The notes below the pieces were generated by a model. It ran no database searches and was not told where the DNA came from. It was given only the letters and a program-made list of their open reading frames with translations. The translations under genes were made by a program, and so were the position numbers. A stretch of DNA of 64,000 bases from Novibacillus thermophilus. GTDB lineage: Bacteria > Bacillota > Bacilli > Thermoactinomycetales > Novibacillaceae. The DNA lies in the NCBI RefSeq assembly GCF_002005165.1, contig NZ_CP019699.1:3038001-3102000 (forward strand), given 5' to 3'. Shown here piece by piece: positions 1 to 9,352 of this stretch (position 1 is the stretch's first letter; every line of letters begins with the position of its first letter).

Positions 1-153
1 AACTTGCGGGAGGAGAGCGGTGCGCGTGACCGCTTCTTCTGTCAACGGTCGCTGAATGTTGACGACAATCGTGTTGGTTTTGTATTTGTCCGTCGGCAGG
101 ACGTGGACGTTGACGCGGTTGACTTCTGTCTGCTGAAAAAGCGGCGCTGACAA
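1..153 (-). CDS. ymfF: M16-family zinc-peptidase-like protein YmfF, N-terminal part
   Basis: Only the first 51 codons lie in the window; the gene runs off the left edge. The start is TTG at 153, eight bases after the Shine-Dalgarno AAGGGAGA. The visible segment reads NVHVLPTDKYKTNTIVVNI and then RPLTEE and TRTALLP, which is the usual beginning of YmfF, the M16-like protein now also named as an EF-P 5-aminopentanol modification-associated factor. In B. subtilis ymfF lies downstream of spoIIIE, and here it is also downstream of spoIIIE on the same strand, but separated by an accessory block. The M16 catalytic region is outside the window, so activity cannot be judged. Confidence 0.8.
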   Translation of the reverse strand, partial: MSAPLFQQTEVNRVNVHVLPTDKYKTNTIVVNIQRPLTEEAVTRTALLPQV

Positions 154-207
154 TCGATCGTCTCCCTTCAACTCATAATCAGTGGATACATTGGAAAGTT
201 TAACCTT

Positions 208-234
208 AACAACGTTCAGACATACAACGTTGTT
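208..234. promoter_or_regulatory. 9-bp perfect inverted repeat between divergent genes, operator-like
   Basis: AACAACGTT (208-216) and AACGTTGTT (226-234) are perfect inverted copies separated by 9 bases, in the gap between ymfF (minus) and the phosphatase (plus). A TATATA element at 242-247 follows directly. The arrangement suits a dimeric repressor site or a small hairpin. The binding protein is unknown. Confidence 0.35.
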
Positions 235-281
235 CCTACATTATATACCATCCTTTACCTGACGGAAAGCGAGGTCATCTC

Positions 282-1700
282 ATGGCAAACGTCTTGTTCA
301 TCGTCGTCGACTCCCTCATGCCCCAACCGCTCAACACCCTGTTGCAACAGCGGGAACTGCCTGGCTTTTCCTTTTTGATATCCCACGGCTACCAAACGAC
401 ACTGACCAGTGTCTTTCCGACGATGAGTGTCGTCAACGACAGTTCCATCCTGACTGGGACGTACCCAGACGAGCACGGCATACCGGGATTAGTTTGGTTT
501 AAGCGGGACGAGAGCCGGATCGTGGACTACGGGGACGCGTTGGGAAACATCATCCGACAAGGGGCGTTAACAGTCGGACGAGATACAGTGAAACATTTAA
601 ATGACACGCACTTGAGCCAACAGGTGGAAACGATACACGAATACTTGGCCAAACGGGGCATCTCTTCCGCATCGGTGAATCTCATGGTACGCCGGGGGCT
701 GTCAAAACACCCCCTGCGCACACCGTTTAACCGCCTGCTCGGTGTTGAAAGCGTGAGCGGGCCAGAGTACTTGCATTTGGGTTACTTTTTGGACGACGGA
801 ACCGAGAATTTCCCCACTCCTTTCAATCAGTACGGATACGGTTACGACCAGGTGAAGCAGATGACCGTCAACTTGATGACGCATCCGAACCGACCTCGCT
901 TGATCATCTCGTACTTGTCCGATCCAGACAAGACCATTCACAAAGAAGGTCCTGACGTAAGACGGCCTGTGTACGATGTGGACCGTTTTATCCAACACAT
1001 TCTCGGGACCTTTCCTTCGTGGGAAGACACTCTACAGACGTGGACGATCGCGGTCATGGGGGACAGCGGACAGTCCCATGTGTTACAAAACAAAGCCAAG
1101 GCGTTGATCCGGCTGGACGAGTTGCTATCCCCCTACACATTGCTAGGGATGGGCAAAGGGCAAAATGAGGCTGATTTGGCCGTTGCTCCCAACGAGCGTT
1201 CCGCCTACGTGTATCCGCTCTACAGTCAAATGGATCTCCCGCAGCTAGCAAAACGGATTTTGAGGGATGAACGGGTCGATCTTGTCGCTATGCCAACAGA
1301 TAAAGGCGCACACGTACTGACCGCAAAAGGAGAGCTTTTTCTCCGTAAAGGAGGATCCCAGTCTGATCCATACGGGCAAGCGTGGGAAGTGGAAGGCGAT
1401 CCGGCTCTCCTCGACGTAAAAGGAACTAAAAACTGCTGGGAGTACGGGAAATACCCGGATGTGTTCCGCCAACTGTACGGAGCTGTTCACTCGCAACCGC
1501 CTCCCTTCGCCTTGCTTGCCGCCAAACCTGGCTACGAATTTCAATTTCAGACTTCCCCGACACACGTCGGCGGCGGCAGCCACGGCGGAATAAGTGAAAA
1601 AGAAATGACAGTCCCCCTCATCGTAGGGGGAACGACTCGCAAACCAGTCTACAACCGTTTAGTCGACATGAAAAAGTTTATGATAGATTGCCTTGCATAA
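282..1700 (+). CDS. Alkaline phosphatase superfamily, type I phosphodiesterase/nucleotide pyrophosphatase family protein
   Basis: This 472-residue protein has the hallmarks of the nucleotide pyrophosphatase/phosphodiesterase fold. IVVDS at residues 7-11 supplies the first metal-binding Asp (10). FPTMSVVNDSSILTG (45-59) followed by YPDEHG matches the family's nucleophile segment, with Ser49 at the usual Thr/Ser position and Asn52 conserved. SDPDKTIH, GDSGQSH and a C-terminal SHGGISEKEM supply the remaining Asp and His metal ligands. There is no obvious signal peptide, so it is probably cytoplasmic. The substrate cannot be predicted. It is one of only two plus-strand genes and is divergent from ymfF. 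ATG 282 was chosen because the protein starts right at the conserved MANVLFIVVDS strand. Confidence 0.85.
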   Translation: MANVLFIVVDSLMPQPLNTLLQQRELPGFSFLISHGYQTTLTSVFPTMSVVNDSSILTGTYPDEHGIPGLVWFKRDESRIVDYGDALGNIIRQGALTVGRDTVKHLNDTHLSQQVETIHEYLAKRGISSASVNLMVRRGLSKHPLRTPFNRLLGVESVSGPEYLHLGYFLDDGTENFPTPFNQYGYGYDQVKQMTVNLMTHPNRPRLIISYLSDPDKTIHKEGPDVRRPVYDVDRFIQHILGTFPSWEDTLQTWTIAVMGDSGQSHVLQNKAKALIRLDELLSPYTLLGMGKGQNEADLAVAPNERSAYVYPLYSQMDLPQLAKRILRDERVDLVAMPTDKGAHVLTAKGELFLRKGGSQSDPYGQAWEVEGDPALLDVKGTKNCWEYGKYPDVFRQLYGAVHSQPPPFALLAAKPGYEFQFQTSPTHVGGGSHGGISEKEMTVPLIVGGTTRKPVYNRLVDMKKFMIDCLA

Positions 1701-1758
1701 GTAGACAATAATAACATTATGTAAACAAAAAAGTCCGCCAAACAGCTGCATAGTCCTT

Positions 1759-1764
1759 TATAAT
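1759..1764 (+). promoter_or_regulatory. Possible -10 box upstream of the EamA transporter gene
   Basis: A perfect TATAAT lies 40 bases before the TTG start at 1805. No good -35 box is seen 17 bases upstream (CGCCAA), so this is a weak call. Confidence 0.3.
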
Positions 1765-1804
1765 AGAGTGTGGCAAACATTTTTGTTATTGGCGGTGTTT
1801 TCTT

Positions 1805-2728
1805 TTGCACAAACGGTGGCACGTTGCATTACTCGTTTTGCTGATTACGCTCACTTGGGGCTACGCGTGGGTGCACATGAAAATCGGCTTGGCGTACATG
1901 GGCCCTTTTACTTTTTCAGCATGGCGCTTCGGAATCGGCACGTTGACGCTCCTGTTAGTGCTGTGTTTTCGCAAGAAACTGTTGCCCAAACGAACACACA
2001 TCCCGGGGATAGCCGTTGTCGGATTCTTGCAGACGACGTGCGTCTTTTCACTCGTCATGTACGCCATACGCTTTGTAGCGGCCGGCAAGTCGTCGGTCCT
2101 CCTCTACTCGATGCCGATTTGGAGCAGCCTGCTGGCTGTTCATTTTTTGGAAGAACGGCTGAACGTCCGCAAGTTGACCGGGGTTTTGTTAGGAGGCGTC
2201 GGTCTTTGTTTCATTGTGGGCTGGGACGTGTTCATCCAGCGTGAAACGTCCACTGCCCTCGGAGAATGTCTCATCGTCCTCGCGGCCCTTTCCTGGGCGC
2301 TGGCCAACATTTACGTGAAGAAGCGCTTTTCCGACGTAGACACACTTCAAGTTTCAACCTACCAGATGGGTTTTGGAACGATCGGCCTTATTCTGGGAGC
2401 TCTTGTGGTGGAATGGGGCGATCCTGTCGTCTTCAATGCGACAAGCATTGTGGCCGTGTTGTTCACCGGCGTCTTGGCATCGGCTTTTTGCTTTACAGCC
2501 TGGTTCTTCGTCTTGTCGGTCATTGACACGACGACGGCGACGATCTCTACAATGCTCGTGCCGGTGTTCGGCCTCTACTTCAGCTGGCTGGTACTGGATG
2601 AAGCGTTGAATTGGCAGACGATCGTCGGAACGCTCCTCATATTGTCCGGCATTCTCGTAACTCAGATCAGAGGACCCAAGGAGCGTTCCGCAGTAAGGGG
2701 AAGCGCTGCTGATGCAGCCGACGTGTAA
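1805..2728 (+). CDS. EamA/DMT-family transporter
   Basis: This 307-residue protein is highly hydrophobic, with about ten membrane segments in two tandem EamA repeats (roughly 8-140 and 150-290). The second repeat ends with the usual LVPVFGL, ALNWQTIVGTLLILSG region. It is a drug/metabolite-superfamily exporter or permease of unknown substrate. The start is TTG at 1805, giving MHKRWHV just before the first membrane helix; later ATGs would remove that helix. It is converging with msrAB, whose stop is only nine bases away, and no strong shared terminator is visible between them. Confidence 0.85.
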   Translation: MHKRWHVALLVLLITLTWGYAWVHMKIGLAYMGPFTFSAWRFGIGTLTLLLVLCFRKKLLPKRTHIPGIAVVGFLQTTCVFSLVMYAIRFVAAGKSSVLLYSMPIWSSLLAVHFLEERLNVRKLTGVLLGGVGLCFIVGWDVFIQRETSTALGECLIVLAALSWALANIYVKKRFSDVDTLQVSTYQMGFGTIGLILGALVVEWGDPVVFNATSIVAVLFTGVLASAFCFTAWFFVLSVIDTTTATISTMLVPVFGLYFSWLVLDEALNWQTIVGTLLILSGILVTQIRGPKERSAVRGSAADAADV

Positions 2729-2737
2729 CGCCTCAAA

Positions 2738-3721
2738 TCATTTGTCCTCTTCTTCAAAGAGGTATCGGTACTCCCCATACCCTTCCTTCTCCAAGTCTTC
2801 TTTCGGTATGAAGCGAAGGGCAGCGGAGTTGATACAGTAACGGAGACCGCCCTTGTCTTTCGGACCGTCCTCGAACACGTGACCGAGGTGGGAATCCGCC
2901 TTTTGGCTCCTGACTTCCGTTCGAACCATGCCGTGGCTGAGGTCCAGTTTTTCCTTTATTCTGTCCTCTTGAATCGGTTTTGTGAAACTCGGCCAGCCGC
3001 ACCCTGCGTCGTACTTGTCGCGGGAGCTGAAGAGCGGTTCTCCTGACACGACGTCGACGTATATGCCTTCCCGCTCGTTATCCCAGTACTCGTTGTCAAA
3101 CGGCGGTTCGGTGGCGTTGTTTTGTGTGACCTCGTACTGAAGGGGAGTGAGCCGCTTCTTCAACTCGTCCTTGTCTTCTCGATGTCCCCAGTGTTTCTCG
3201 ATAAACGCGTCACGCCCCGACCCCTCGCGGTACCGTTTGTAGTGGTACGGGTTTTTCTTGTGGTAATTCTGATGGTACTCCTCCGCCTCATAAAACGGTT
3301 TCGCCGGCAAAATAGGTGTCACGATCGGTTTATCGAAGCGACCGCTCTCTTCCAGCGCTTTTTTTGACGCTTCGGCTTTTCTTTTTTGCTCTTCCGTGTG
3401 GTAGAAGATGGCGGTCTTGTAAGAAGAGCCCCGGTCGACAAACTGACCACCTGCATCTGTCGGATCGATTTGCTGCCAGTAAATGTCCAGCAGCTTCTCG
3501 TACGGAAACACGGAGGGGTCATACGTAATCTGCACCGCTTCTACGTGTCCAGTCGTACCAGAACACACTTCTTCGTACGTCGGGTTTTCCGTATGGCCGC
3601 CCGTATAACCGGAGACAACTTTTTTGATGCCCGGCAACTCTTCAAAAGGCGACACCATACACCAGAAGCAGCCTCCTGCAAACGTCGCCAGCTCGTGATC
3701 TGTTTTGTTTGCCTCAGTCAT
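2738..3721 (-). CDS. msrAB: Fused peptide-methionine (S)/(R)-S-oxide reductase MsrA-MsrB
   Basis: The protein (327 residues) joins MsrA (about 10-165) to MsrB (about 185-320), so it can repair both epimers of methionine sulfoxide using thioredoxin. MsrA has GCFWC with catalytic Cys18 and the GYTGG and GHVEAV motifs. MsrB has GCGWPSF, HLGHVF and [11 protein letters not shown] with catalytic Cys296. The zinc-binding CxxC pairs of many MsrB proteins are not evident. The start ATG has the Shine-Dalgarno GGAGGGA. A weak promoter candidate (TTTACT, 18 bases, TACGAT) lies at 3763-3792. B. subtilis has msrA and msrB as separate adjacent genes; fusion is common elsewhere. Confidence 0.93.
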   Translation of the reverse strand: MTEANKTDHELATFAGGCFWCMVSPFEELPGIKKVVSGYTGGHTENPTYEEVCSGTTGHVEAVQITYDPSVFPYEKLLDIYWQQIDPTDAGGQFVDRGSSYKTAIFYHTEEQKRKAEASKKALEESGRFDKPIVTPILPAKPFYEAEEYHQNYHKKNPYHYKRYREGSGRDAFIEKHWGHREDKDELKKRLTPLQYEVTQNNATEPPFDNEYWDNEREGIYVDVVSGEPLFSSRDKYDAGCGWPSFTKPIQEDRIKEKLDLSHGMVRTEVRSQKADSHLGHVFEDGPKDKGGLRYCINSAALRFIPKEDLEKEGYGEYRYLFEEEDK

Positions 3722-3797
3722 GCAGATCCCTCCATCTATGAGAAAACCATTCGTTTTTTACCATCGTACACGAGCCAACAGCCAAAAGTAAAGTTGT

Positions 3798-5375
3798 TCA
3801 ATCAATCAACCCCTCTTCTTCGAGGAAATCAATGGCGACTTGTTCATAATCTTCGCCATCGATATCCACCCGGGCATTGAGTTCCCGCATTTTTTCGTCA
3901 TCAATTCGCCCCTGCAGCATGTTCAACACTTCTTCCAATTCGGGGTGAGCCTCCAGCGTGTCTGCCCGGATCAGCGGCGCCGCGTGGTAAGGTGGGAAAA
4001 AGTTTCTGTCGTCCTCCAGCACTTTGAGATGAAACGCCGGTATGCGCCCGTCAGTGTTAAAGGCGTCAATCACATCCACTTCCCCGTTTTTGATCGCATT
4101 GTACATAATGCCCGAATCCATCGGCTGAGTCTCGGCAAACGAGATGCCGTACGCTTCCTTTAAGCCCGGATATCCATCATCCCGTTCTAAAAACTCCGGT
4201 TCCGATCCGAGCGTTAAATTTTTCGCGTAAGGTTTCAAATCCGAAATAGTTTCGACCCCCCACGTTTCAGCGTCTTCCTCGCGGATCGTGAGAGTGTACG
4301 TGTTATTAAACCCGATCGGTTCCAACCAGACGAGGTCGTATTCTTCTTTAAACCTCTCCTTCACCAATGCGTACGCCTCGTCCGGATCGCTGACAAGCTC
4401 TTCCCCCAGGATGTTCATCAGCGCAGTACCCGTGTACTCGACGTACAGGTCGTAGTTGCCCGTTTTGACGCCGTCAAACGCAGGCGCCGTCCCGCCGAGG
4501 AACGACTCGTACTCCACGTTCAAATCGGTGTGTTCTTCAATCAGGTGTCCCATGACGTAAACCATGATTTCCTGTTCCGTAAAGTTTTTTCCCGTGATCG
4601 TAATCGTATCGCCACCGAAGCCGCTCAGGTCGACTGTGGAAGCAACCGGTAAAATCACGATGAGCGCGATGGCGGCCCACTTAAAGGCACGGGAGCCGCG
4701 TGTGGATTGTTTCTTTTCTTTTCTCAGCCCTCTCGGTGTTGCATCTTTTTCCAGCTGCTTCAGCAAAAAGTCGAACAAAATCGCCAACAGAGCAGCCGGA
4801 ATAGCTCCTCCTAGGATGAGACCGGAGTTGTACGTCTGCAGCCCGCGGAAGATCAAATCACCGAGGCCGCCGGCACCTATCAATCCAGCGATCGTGGCGA
4901 CTCCGATAATGAGCACTGTCGCCGTGCGGATGCCTCCCATGATGACAGTCAACGCGAGGGGAAGTTCAACCATCCACAGCACTTGTCGATTCGTCATCCC
5001 CATCCCGATCCCGGCTTCAATGACAGAACGGTCGACACCGCGTATGCCGAGATACGTGTTACGCAAGATCGGCAGCAGTCCGTACACGGTCAACGCAATA
5101 ATCGCCGGCAATTCACCGGTTCCGACGAAAGGAACCAAAAACACGAGCAAGGCGAGGCTGGGTATCGTCTGGAAAACAGCCGTTACACCGATAATCGGGT
5201 CTGCAATTTTAGGATGACGGGTTAAAAAAATGCCGAGGGGGACGGATATGACGATGGCAATGGCGATCGAAATGAACGACAGGAAGATGTGTTCAAGTAT
5301 GAGGTTCCACACCATTGGCCATCGGTCGAGAAAAACTTCAAGGGTATCGTCGATAAGTTCACTAATTGCAAACAC
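3798..5375 (-). CDS. Quaternary-amine/osmoprotectant ABC importer, permease fused to substrate-binding protein
   Basis: The 525-residue product has an N-terminal BPD-type permease domain (about 1-215, several membrane helices, with the EAA-like region RGVDRSVIEAGIGMG) and a C-terminal OpuAC/ProX-like binding domain (about 255-525, from ITITGKNFTEQEIM to the acidic end). Such fusions occur in the OpuF, BilE/EgtU and related importers of glycine betaine, choline or ergothioneine-type compounds, so the substrate is open. It follows its ATPase gene by 25 bases. The annotated GTG overlaps the Shine-Dalgarno AAGGAGG; an ATT codon eight bases after that box or Met21 are alternatives, so the exact start is uncertain. 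Confidence 0.85.
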   Translation of the reverse strand: MFAISELIDDTLEVFLDRWPMVWNLILEHIFLSFISIAIAIVISVPLGIFLTRHPKIADPIIGVTAVFQTIPSLALLVFLVPFVGTGELPAIIALTVYGLLPILRNTYLGIRGVDRSVIEAGIGMGMTNRQVLWMVELPLALTVIMGGIRTATVLIIGVATIAGLIGAGGLGDLIFRGLQTYNSGLILGGAIPAALLAILFDFLLKQLEKDATPRGLRKEKKQSTRGSRAFKWAAIALIVILPVASTVDLSGFGGDTITITGKNFTEQEIMVYVMGHLIEEHTDLNVEYESFLGGTAPAFDGVKTGNYDLYVEYTGTALMNILGEELVSDPDEAYALVKERFKEEYDLVWLEPIGFNNTYTLTIREEDAETWGVETISDLKPYAKNLTLGSEPEFLERDDGYPGLKEAYGISFAETQPMDSGIMYNAIKNGEVDVIDAFNTDGRIPAFHLKVLEDDRNFFPPYHAAPLIRADTLEAHPELEEVLNMLQGRIDDEKMRELNARVDIDGEDYEQVAIDFLEEEGLID

Positions 5376-5400
5376 CTCCTTGACACGTGTTCCAGTCCCA

Positions 5401-6510
5401 CTACACGAACTGATCGACTATGTGTTCAACCAGACTCGCCCGGTTGACAATTCCTCGCAAACGCCTACTGTCATCGATCACGGGGACAAAACCGTAGGGG
5501 GACTCGTTGACAAGGTGAAACGCCTCTTCCGCTGAATCGTTGGGATGAATGACCGGGACATCTGTCTTTTTAATGTCGTTGAGGGTTAACTCCTCACGGT
5601 CGAAATGTTTCTGCACGTCCCATATGGTGGCAATGCCGAGAAACGTGTCGTCGTCGTCCACGACAAGTAAACTGTCGACTCGCTTTTTGCGCATGTACTT
5701 CAGCGCCTCTGCCAATCCCCGTCGAAAGTGTGCTGTCACCGGTTGGACTGTCAACGCTTCAATGCCAGGTAAGGGCAAATTGTCCTGGATACGCTCTTCT
5801 CCGATAAAACCGCGCACAAACTCGTTTGCAGGACGACGCAAAATGTTCTCAGGCCGATCCAGCTGGACGATTTCACCGGCTTTCATAATGCAGATGCGGT
5901 CGGCGATTTTTAAAGCTTCATCCATGTCGTGCGTGACAAAGACAATCGTTTTGCGAATTTCTCGTTGTAACCTGACCAATTCGTCTTGGAGCTGCTCACG
6001 GCTGATGGGGTCCAAAGCGCTGAACGGCTCGTCCATGAGGATAATTTGCGGCTCTGCGGCCAGGGCGCGGATGACACCGACGCGCTGTTGCTGCCCGCCG
6101 CTCAATTCGTGAGGGTAGCGGTCACCGTACGTTGCACTGTCCAGGCCAACCATCTCCATCAACTCGTTCACTCGGTCCACATACCGCTTCTTTTCCCACT
6201 TTTTTAAGCGGGGGACGAGGGAGACGTTCTCCCGGATGCTCATGTGCGGTAAGAGACCAATTTGCTGTATGACGTATCCGATATTGCGCCTTAAGTTGAC
6301 TGGGTCTTCTTGTGCAATGTCCTTTCCGTCAATCGTAATCGTTCCGTCCGTCGGTTCTATGAGTCGGTTGATCATTTTCATCGTCGTCGTCTTGCCGCAC
6401 CCGCTCGGTCCGATTAAAACGAGCAACTCTCCTTCGTTCACTTTAAATGAGATGTTTTTAACCGCTTGAAATTTACCGAATGACTTGGAGACATTTTTGA
6501 ACTCGATCAC
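5401..6510 (-). CDS. Quaternary-amine ABC importer, ATP-binding protein with CBS domains
   Basis: This 369-residue ATPase has Walker A GPSGCGKTT (34-42), the signature LSGGQQQRVG, Walker B ILMDEP and an H-loop in FVTHDMDEA. Two CBS domains (about 250-369) follow, as in OpuAA/OpuCA, where they sense ionic strength or nucleotides and gate transport. The gene precedes the fused permease-binding protein by 25 bases, forming a two-gene importer operon. GTG at 6510 was chosen because it lies seven bases after AGGAGG; the longer TTG reading at 6528 would overlap the ribosome site. The protein is expected on the inner face of the membrane. Confidence 0.92.
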   Translation of the reverse strand: MIEFKNVSKSFGKFQAVKNISFKVNEGELLVLIGPSGCGKTTTMKMINRLIEPTDGTITIDGKDIAQEDPVNLRRNIGYVIQQIGLLPHMSIRENVSLVPRLKKWEKKRYVDRVNELMEMVGLDSATYGDRYPHELSGGQQQRVGVIRALAAEPQIILMDEPFSALDPISREQLQDELVRLQREIRKTIVFVTHDMDEALKIADRICIMKAGEIVQLDRPENILRRPANEFVRGFIGEERIQDNLPLPGIEALTVQPVTAHFRRGLAEALKYMRKKRVDSLLVVDDDDTFLGIATIWDVQKHFDREELTLNDIKKTDVPVIHPNDSAEEAFHLVNESPYGFVPVIDDSRRLRGIVNRASLVEHIVDQFV

Positions 6511-6537
6511 CGTTTCACCTCCTAACAACGGTTTTAC

Positions 6538-6566
6538 ATCTTACCATTCCCTCAACCGCAAATCAA
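6538..6566 (-). promoter_or_regulatory. Probable vegetative promoter of the ABC importer operon
   Basis: On the minus strand TTGATT (6561-6566) and TAAGAT (6538-6543) are 17 bases apart, with a TGG extended -10. The GTG start lies about 28 bases downstream. Four of six matches in each box. Confidence 0.45.
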
Positions 6567-6667
6567 ATACGGTAAAGCCGGCTAGACACGGGATATAGGG
6601 GATAACTTTCAGAATTGTTTAGTTTAAATCATTCATACGAAACATTCGGACCTCTGTACGTAGAACT

Positions 6668-6709
6668 CAAAAAGTAAATCCCGCACACTTAATATAGTGT
6701 ACGGGATTT
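6668..6709 (-). terminator. Rho-independent terminator of spoIIIE
   Basis: A long stem pairs 6676-6689 with 6696-6709 (AATCCCG arm with CGGGATT), followed on the minus strand by ACTTTTT. It starts just after the spoIIIE stop at 6715. Confidence 0.8.
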
Positions 6710-6714
6710 TCCGT

Positions 6715-9030
6715 TTACCCCGTTATTTGTTCACTCGACCGAATTTGTTCCGGTGTGACGAGCACTTCTCGCGGTTTACTTCCTTCGTACGGTCCCACGA
6801 TGCCGCGTGCTTCCATCTCGTCGATCAACCGAGCGGCTCTCGTGTAACCGACACGCAAACGGCGCTGGAGCAATGAGACAGAAGCGGTCTTGGCTTCCAC
6901 CACCAGCTTGACGGCCTGCGGATACAACTCGTCCGTAACGTCTTCCGCTTCATCGTTTAGATCGTCGTTCTTGACCATGATCTCTTCATTGTACTGGGCC
7001 TCTTGTTGTTCTTTACAGAAATTGACGATACTTTCAACTTCTCGATCCGAAAGGAAGGCGCCTTGGATTCTCGTCGGTTTGGAAGCTCCTACGGGCAAAT
7101 ACAGCATGTCTCCGCGACCGAGCAGTTTCTCTGCCCCTCCCATATCGAGAATCGTGCGCGAGTCCGCTTGCGAGGAGACGCCGAATGCAATGCGCGACGG
7201 GATATTGGCTTTTATCACCCCTGTAATGACGTCGACTGACGGTCGCTGTGTCGCGATGATCAAATGAATCCCTGCAGCCCGCGCCATTTGGGCCAGCCGA
7301 ATAATCGCATCTTCTACATCGTGGGGTGCCACCATCATTAAATCAGCGAGTTCGTCAATGATGACAACGATGTAGGGTAGAGCAGGGTAAGGGCGGTCAG
7401 GATGTCGCTCTAACATGATCTCGTTGTAACGAGTAATGTCACGTGCGCCGCTTTCCGCAAACTGCTCATACCGCTTTTCCATCTCGCTGACGACTTTTTT
7501 CAACGCTAAGGCGGCGCGGCGCGCATCGGTTACAACTGGAGACAGGAGGTGCGGGATGCCGTTGTATATGTTGAGTTCCACCATTTTGGGATCAATCATG
7601 AGGAACTTCACTTCATTCGGATTGGCTTTATATAAAATGCTCGCAATCAACCCGTTGATGCACACGCTTTTCCCGGAACCTGTCGCACCTGCTACGAGCA
7701 GATGGGGCATTTTGGTCATGTCCCCGACAATCGGTTCGCCTGAAATGTCTCTTCCGAGGGCAAGCGTCAATTTAGAAGCCGACTCATTATACTCCGGGCT
7801 CTCCAACACTTCCCGCAAACTGACGACGGCGACATCGCGGTTAGGCACCTCAATGCCAATCGCCGCCTTTCCCGGAATCGGGGCTTCAATGCGAATGTCC
7901 TTGGCCGCCAACGCTAATGCCAAATCGTCTGTCAGGTTCACGATGCGACTCACTTTGACCCCAATGTCCGGCTGTACTTCATACCGCGTCACCGCCGGTC
8001 CCCTGTGTATTTGCGTCACCCTGGCCCGTACGCCGAACGATTCTAAAGTTTTTTCTAATTTTTTCGCATTGGCCGTCATGCCCTTGTGTTCTTCTTTTTG
8101 TTTCGTCTTCTTCGGCTTGTCCAACAGATTGAGCGACGGCAGTATATAATCGCTCATATCTTCGTCATTACTGAGGTTGACGACAATCGTCCTTTCCCCA
8201 TCTGGTTCCTCGCGTTTGGCATCTTTTGACAGCCCCTCGTTATCTCGGGACGGCTCTCTCCTGTTTTCGTCATCCGCATTTTCGATAAAGTCGTGTATGA
8301 CTGGGGTTTCCATTTCAGCGGAACTGGACTCGCTGTTCTCTTCCGTGTCCTGTCGGTTGTCTTTCGCCTCTTCCTGAATTTTCCTCCGTTCGTTGCGTCG
8401 CATCTGTATGCTGTCCCACACTTGATCCAACCGTTCAAACAATACGTGTTTTACCCGGCTCAAGCCTTGCTTAATTTTCTGCAATAAAGACACGTAAGAC
8501 ATGCCGGTTAACATCAACAATCCAATGAGCACACATACAGCTACAACCACTTTCGTACCCGTGTCGTCAAACAAGTACTGAAAAAAAGCATAAGCCACTG
8601 CACCAATCATTCCGCCCCCGATGTCTGTCGGCAAATCGGCGTTGCTCTCGTCGAGGACGAGTTTCCACGAAGTGCGCACGATAGAGTGCTGAGCATCGGG
8701 ATTTTCACTTTCTAGCGATTGAAACAAATGGATGTGGTTCGTGATTAAAACCGCCAGCAACAACAGTAAGAAGCCGGCGTGACGCCGAGTCCACCGCTTC
8801 GGCCATTCGCGTTTAAACATTATGTACAGTCCCAGCCAGCCCCCGATAACCGGTATGATAAAATCCCACGTTCCCACAAAAAAACGGAATAAATACGTAA
8901 AAGACCTGCCGACGGCCCCTAGGCTGGCCATGGAGATCACCGACAGTGCCAGTATGACAATGCCGTACAGTTCAAATGCCAATCCCTTTTTTAACCGGTC
9001 TTTCCGCGACCTTCTCCGCTTTCGGGCCAT
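6715..9030 (-). CDS. spoIIIE: DNA translocase SpoIIIE/FtsK
   Basis: SpoIIIE (771 residues) pumps the chromosome into the forespore and clears DNA from division septa. The N-terminus is basic ([10 protein letters not shown]), then come about four membrane helices (to about 180) and a charged, poorly conserved linker (190-310). The RecA-like motor has Walker A GATGSGKS at 448-455 and Walker [13 protein letters not shown]. The C-terminal gamma winged helix ([20 protein letters not shown]) reads SRS/KOPS-type orienting sequences. The start ATG at 9030 follows CAGGAGGGAG by six bases, better than the ATG 30 bases upstream. An own promoter and terminator suggest a single-gene unit. Confidence 0.96.
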   Translation of the reverse strand: MARKRRRSRKDRLKKGLAFELYGIVILALSVISMASLGAVGRSFTYLFRFFVGTWDFIIPVIGGWLGLYIMFKREWPKRWTRRHAGFLLLLLAVLITNHIHLFQSLESENPDAQHSIVRTSWKLVLDESNADLPTDIGGGMIGAVAYAFFQYLFDDTGTKVVVAVCVLIGLLMLTGMSYVSLLQKIKQGLSRVKHVLFERLDQVWDSIQMRRNERRKIQEEAKDNRQDTEENSESSSAEMETPVIHDFIENADDENRREPSRDNEGLSKDAKREEPDGERTIVVNLSNDEDMSDYILPSLNLLDKPKKTKQKEEHKGMTANAKKLEKTLESFGVRARVTQIHRGPAVTRYEVQPDIGVKVSRIVNLTDDLALALAAKDIRIEAPIPGKAAIGIEVPNRDVAVVSLREVLESPEYNESASKLTLALGRDISGEPIVGDMTKMPHLLVAGATGSGKSVCINGLIASILYKANPNEVKFLMIDPKMVELNIYNGIPHLLSPVVTDARRAALALKKVVSEMEKRYEQFAESGARDITRYNEIMLERHPDRPYPALPYIVVIIDELADLMMVAPHDVEDAIIRLAQMARAAGIHLIIATQRPSVDVITGVIKANIPSRIAFGVSSQADSRTILDMGGAEKLLGRGDMLYLPVGASKPTRIQGAFLSDREVESIVNFCKEQQEAQYNEEIMVKNDDLNDEAEDVTDELYPQAVKLVVEAKTASVSLLQRRLRVGYTRAARLIDEMEARGIVGPYEGSKPREVLVTPEQIRSSEQITG

Positions 9031-9062
9031 GGCGCTCCCTCCTGAAAGCCTTCGTCGCATTT

Positions 9063-9093
9063 ATTATAACATGGAAACAAAAAAAGAGACCAA
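9063..9093 (-). promoter_or_regulatory. Probable spoIIIE promoter
   Basis: The minus strand has a perfect TATAAT (9063-9068) with an extended TGT before it. A weak -35 (TTGGTC) lies 19 bases upstream, inside the ylzJ terminator. The spoIIIE start is 33 bases downstream. Confidence 0.45.
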
Positions 9094-9112
9094 GCCAGAA
9101 AAGCTTGATCTC
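9075..9112 (-). terminator. Rho-independent terminator after tepA-ylzJ
   Basis: GAGATCAAGC (9103-9112) pairs with GCTTGGTCTC (9086-9095) with one G-U type mismatch, followed by a run of seven T on the minus strand. Confidence 0.85.
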
Positions 9113-9139
9113 CAAAGGAGCGGTGTCCACTCGTCAAAC

Positions 9140-9352
9140 TTAGAAAAAAGATATCGTCCTCCCCGGTTGGAACAGCGGGTTGAGAAAGTCATCCGGGTTG
9201 GAACTGATCACGCGCACGATCCTCGCTTCACCTTCTTCAAGGGGTTCTATCAACATGTGCACGCCTTGGTACACAATTTCCCTGGGAGCCGAGCGCGGCT
9301 TGTCCCATCCCTCAAAGACTGATTCCAGCGGTAGAGGGGTGTAGTGGATCAC
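9140..9352 (-). CDS. ylzJ: YlzJ-like small protein
   Basis: The 70-residue protein starts MIHYTPLP and contains REIVYQGV and [12 protein letters not shown], which fits the YlzJ-like family of unknown function. B. subtilis has ylzJ at exactly this place, between tepA and spoIIIE. The GTG start at 9352 overlaps the tepA stop by four bases (GTGA), so the two are translationally coupled. No membrane segment or signal peptide is seen. Confidence 0.78.
   Translation of the reverse strand: MIHYTPLPLESVFEGWDKPRSAPREIVYQGVHMLIEPLEEGEARIVRVISSNPDDFLNPLFQPGRTISFF

Noticed and set aside
4564-5217. Open frame of 217 codons opposite the importer permease
   Set aside because: Antisense to the conserved permease; low-complexity product; no ribosome site.
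7436-8149. Open frame of 237 codons opposite spoIIIE
   Set aside because: It mirrors conserved motor-domain codons and has no independent support.
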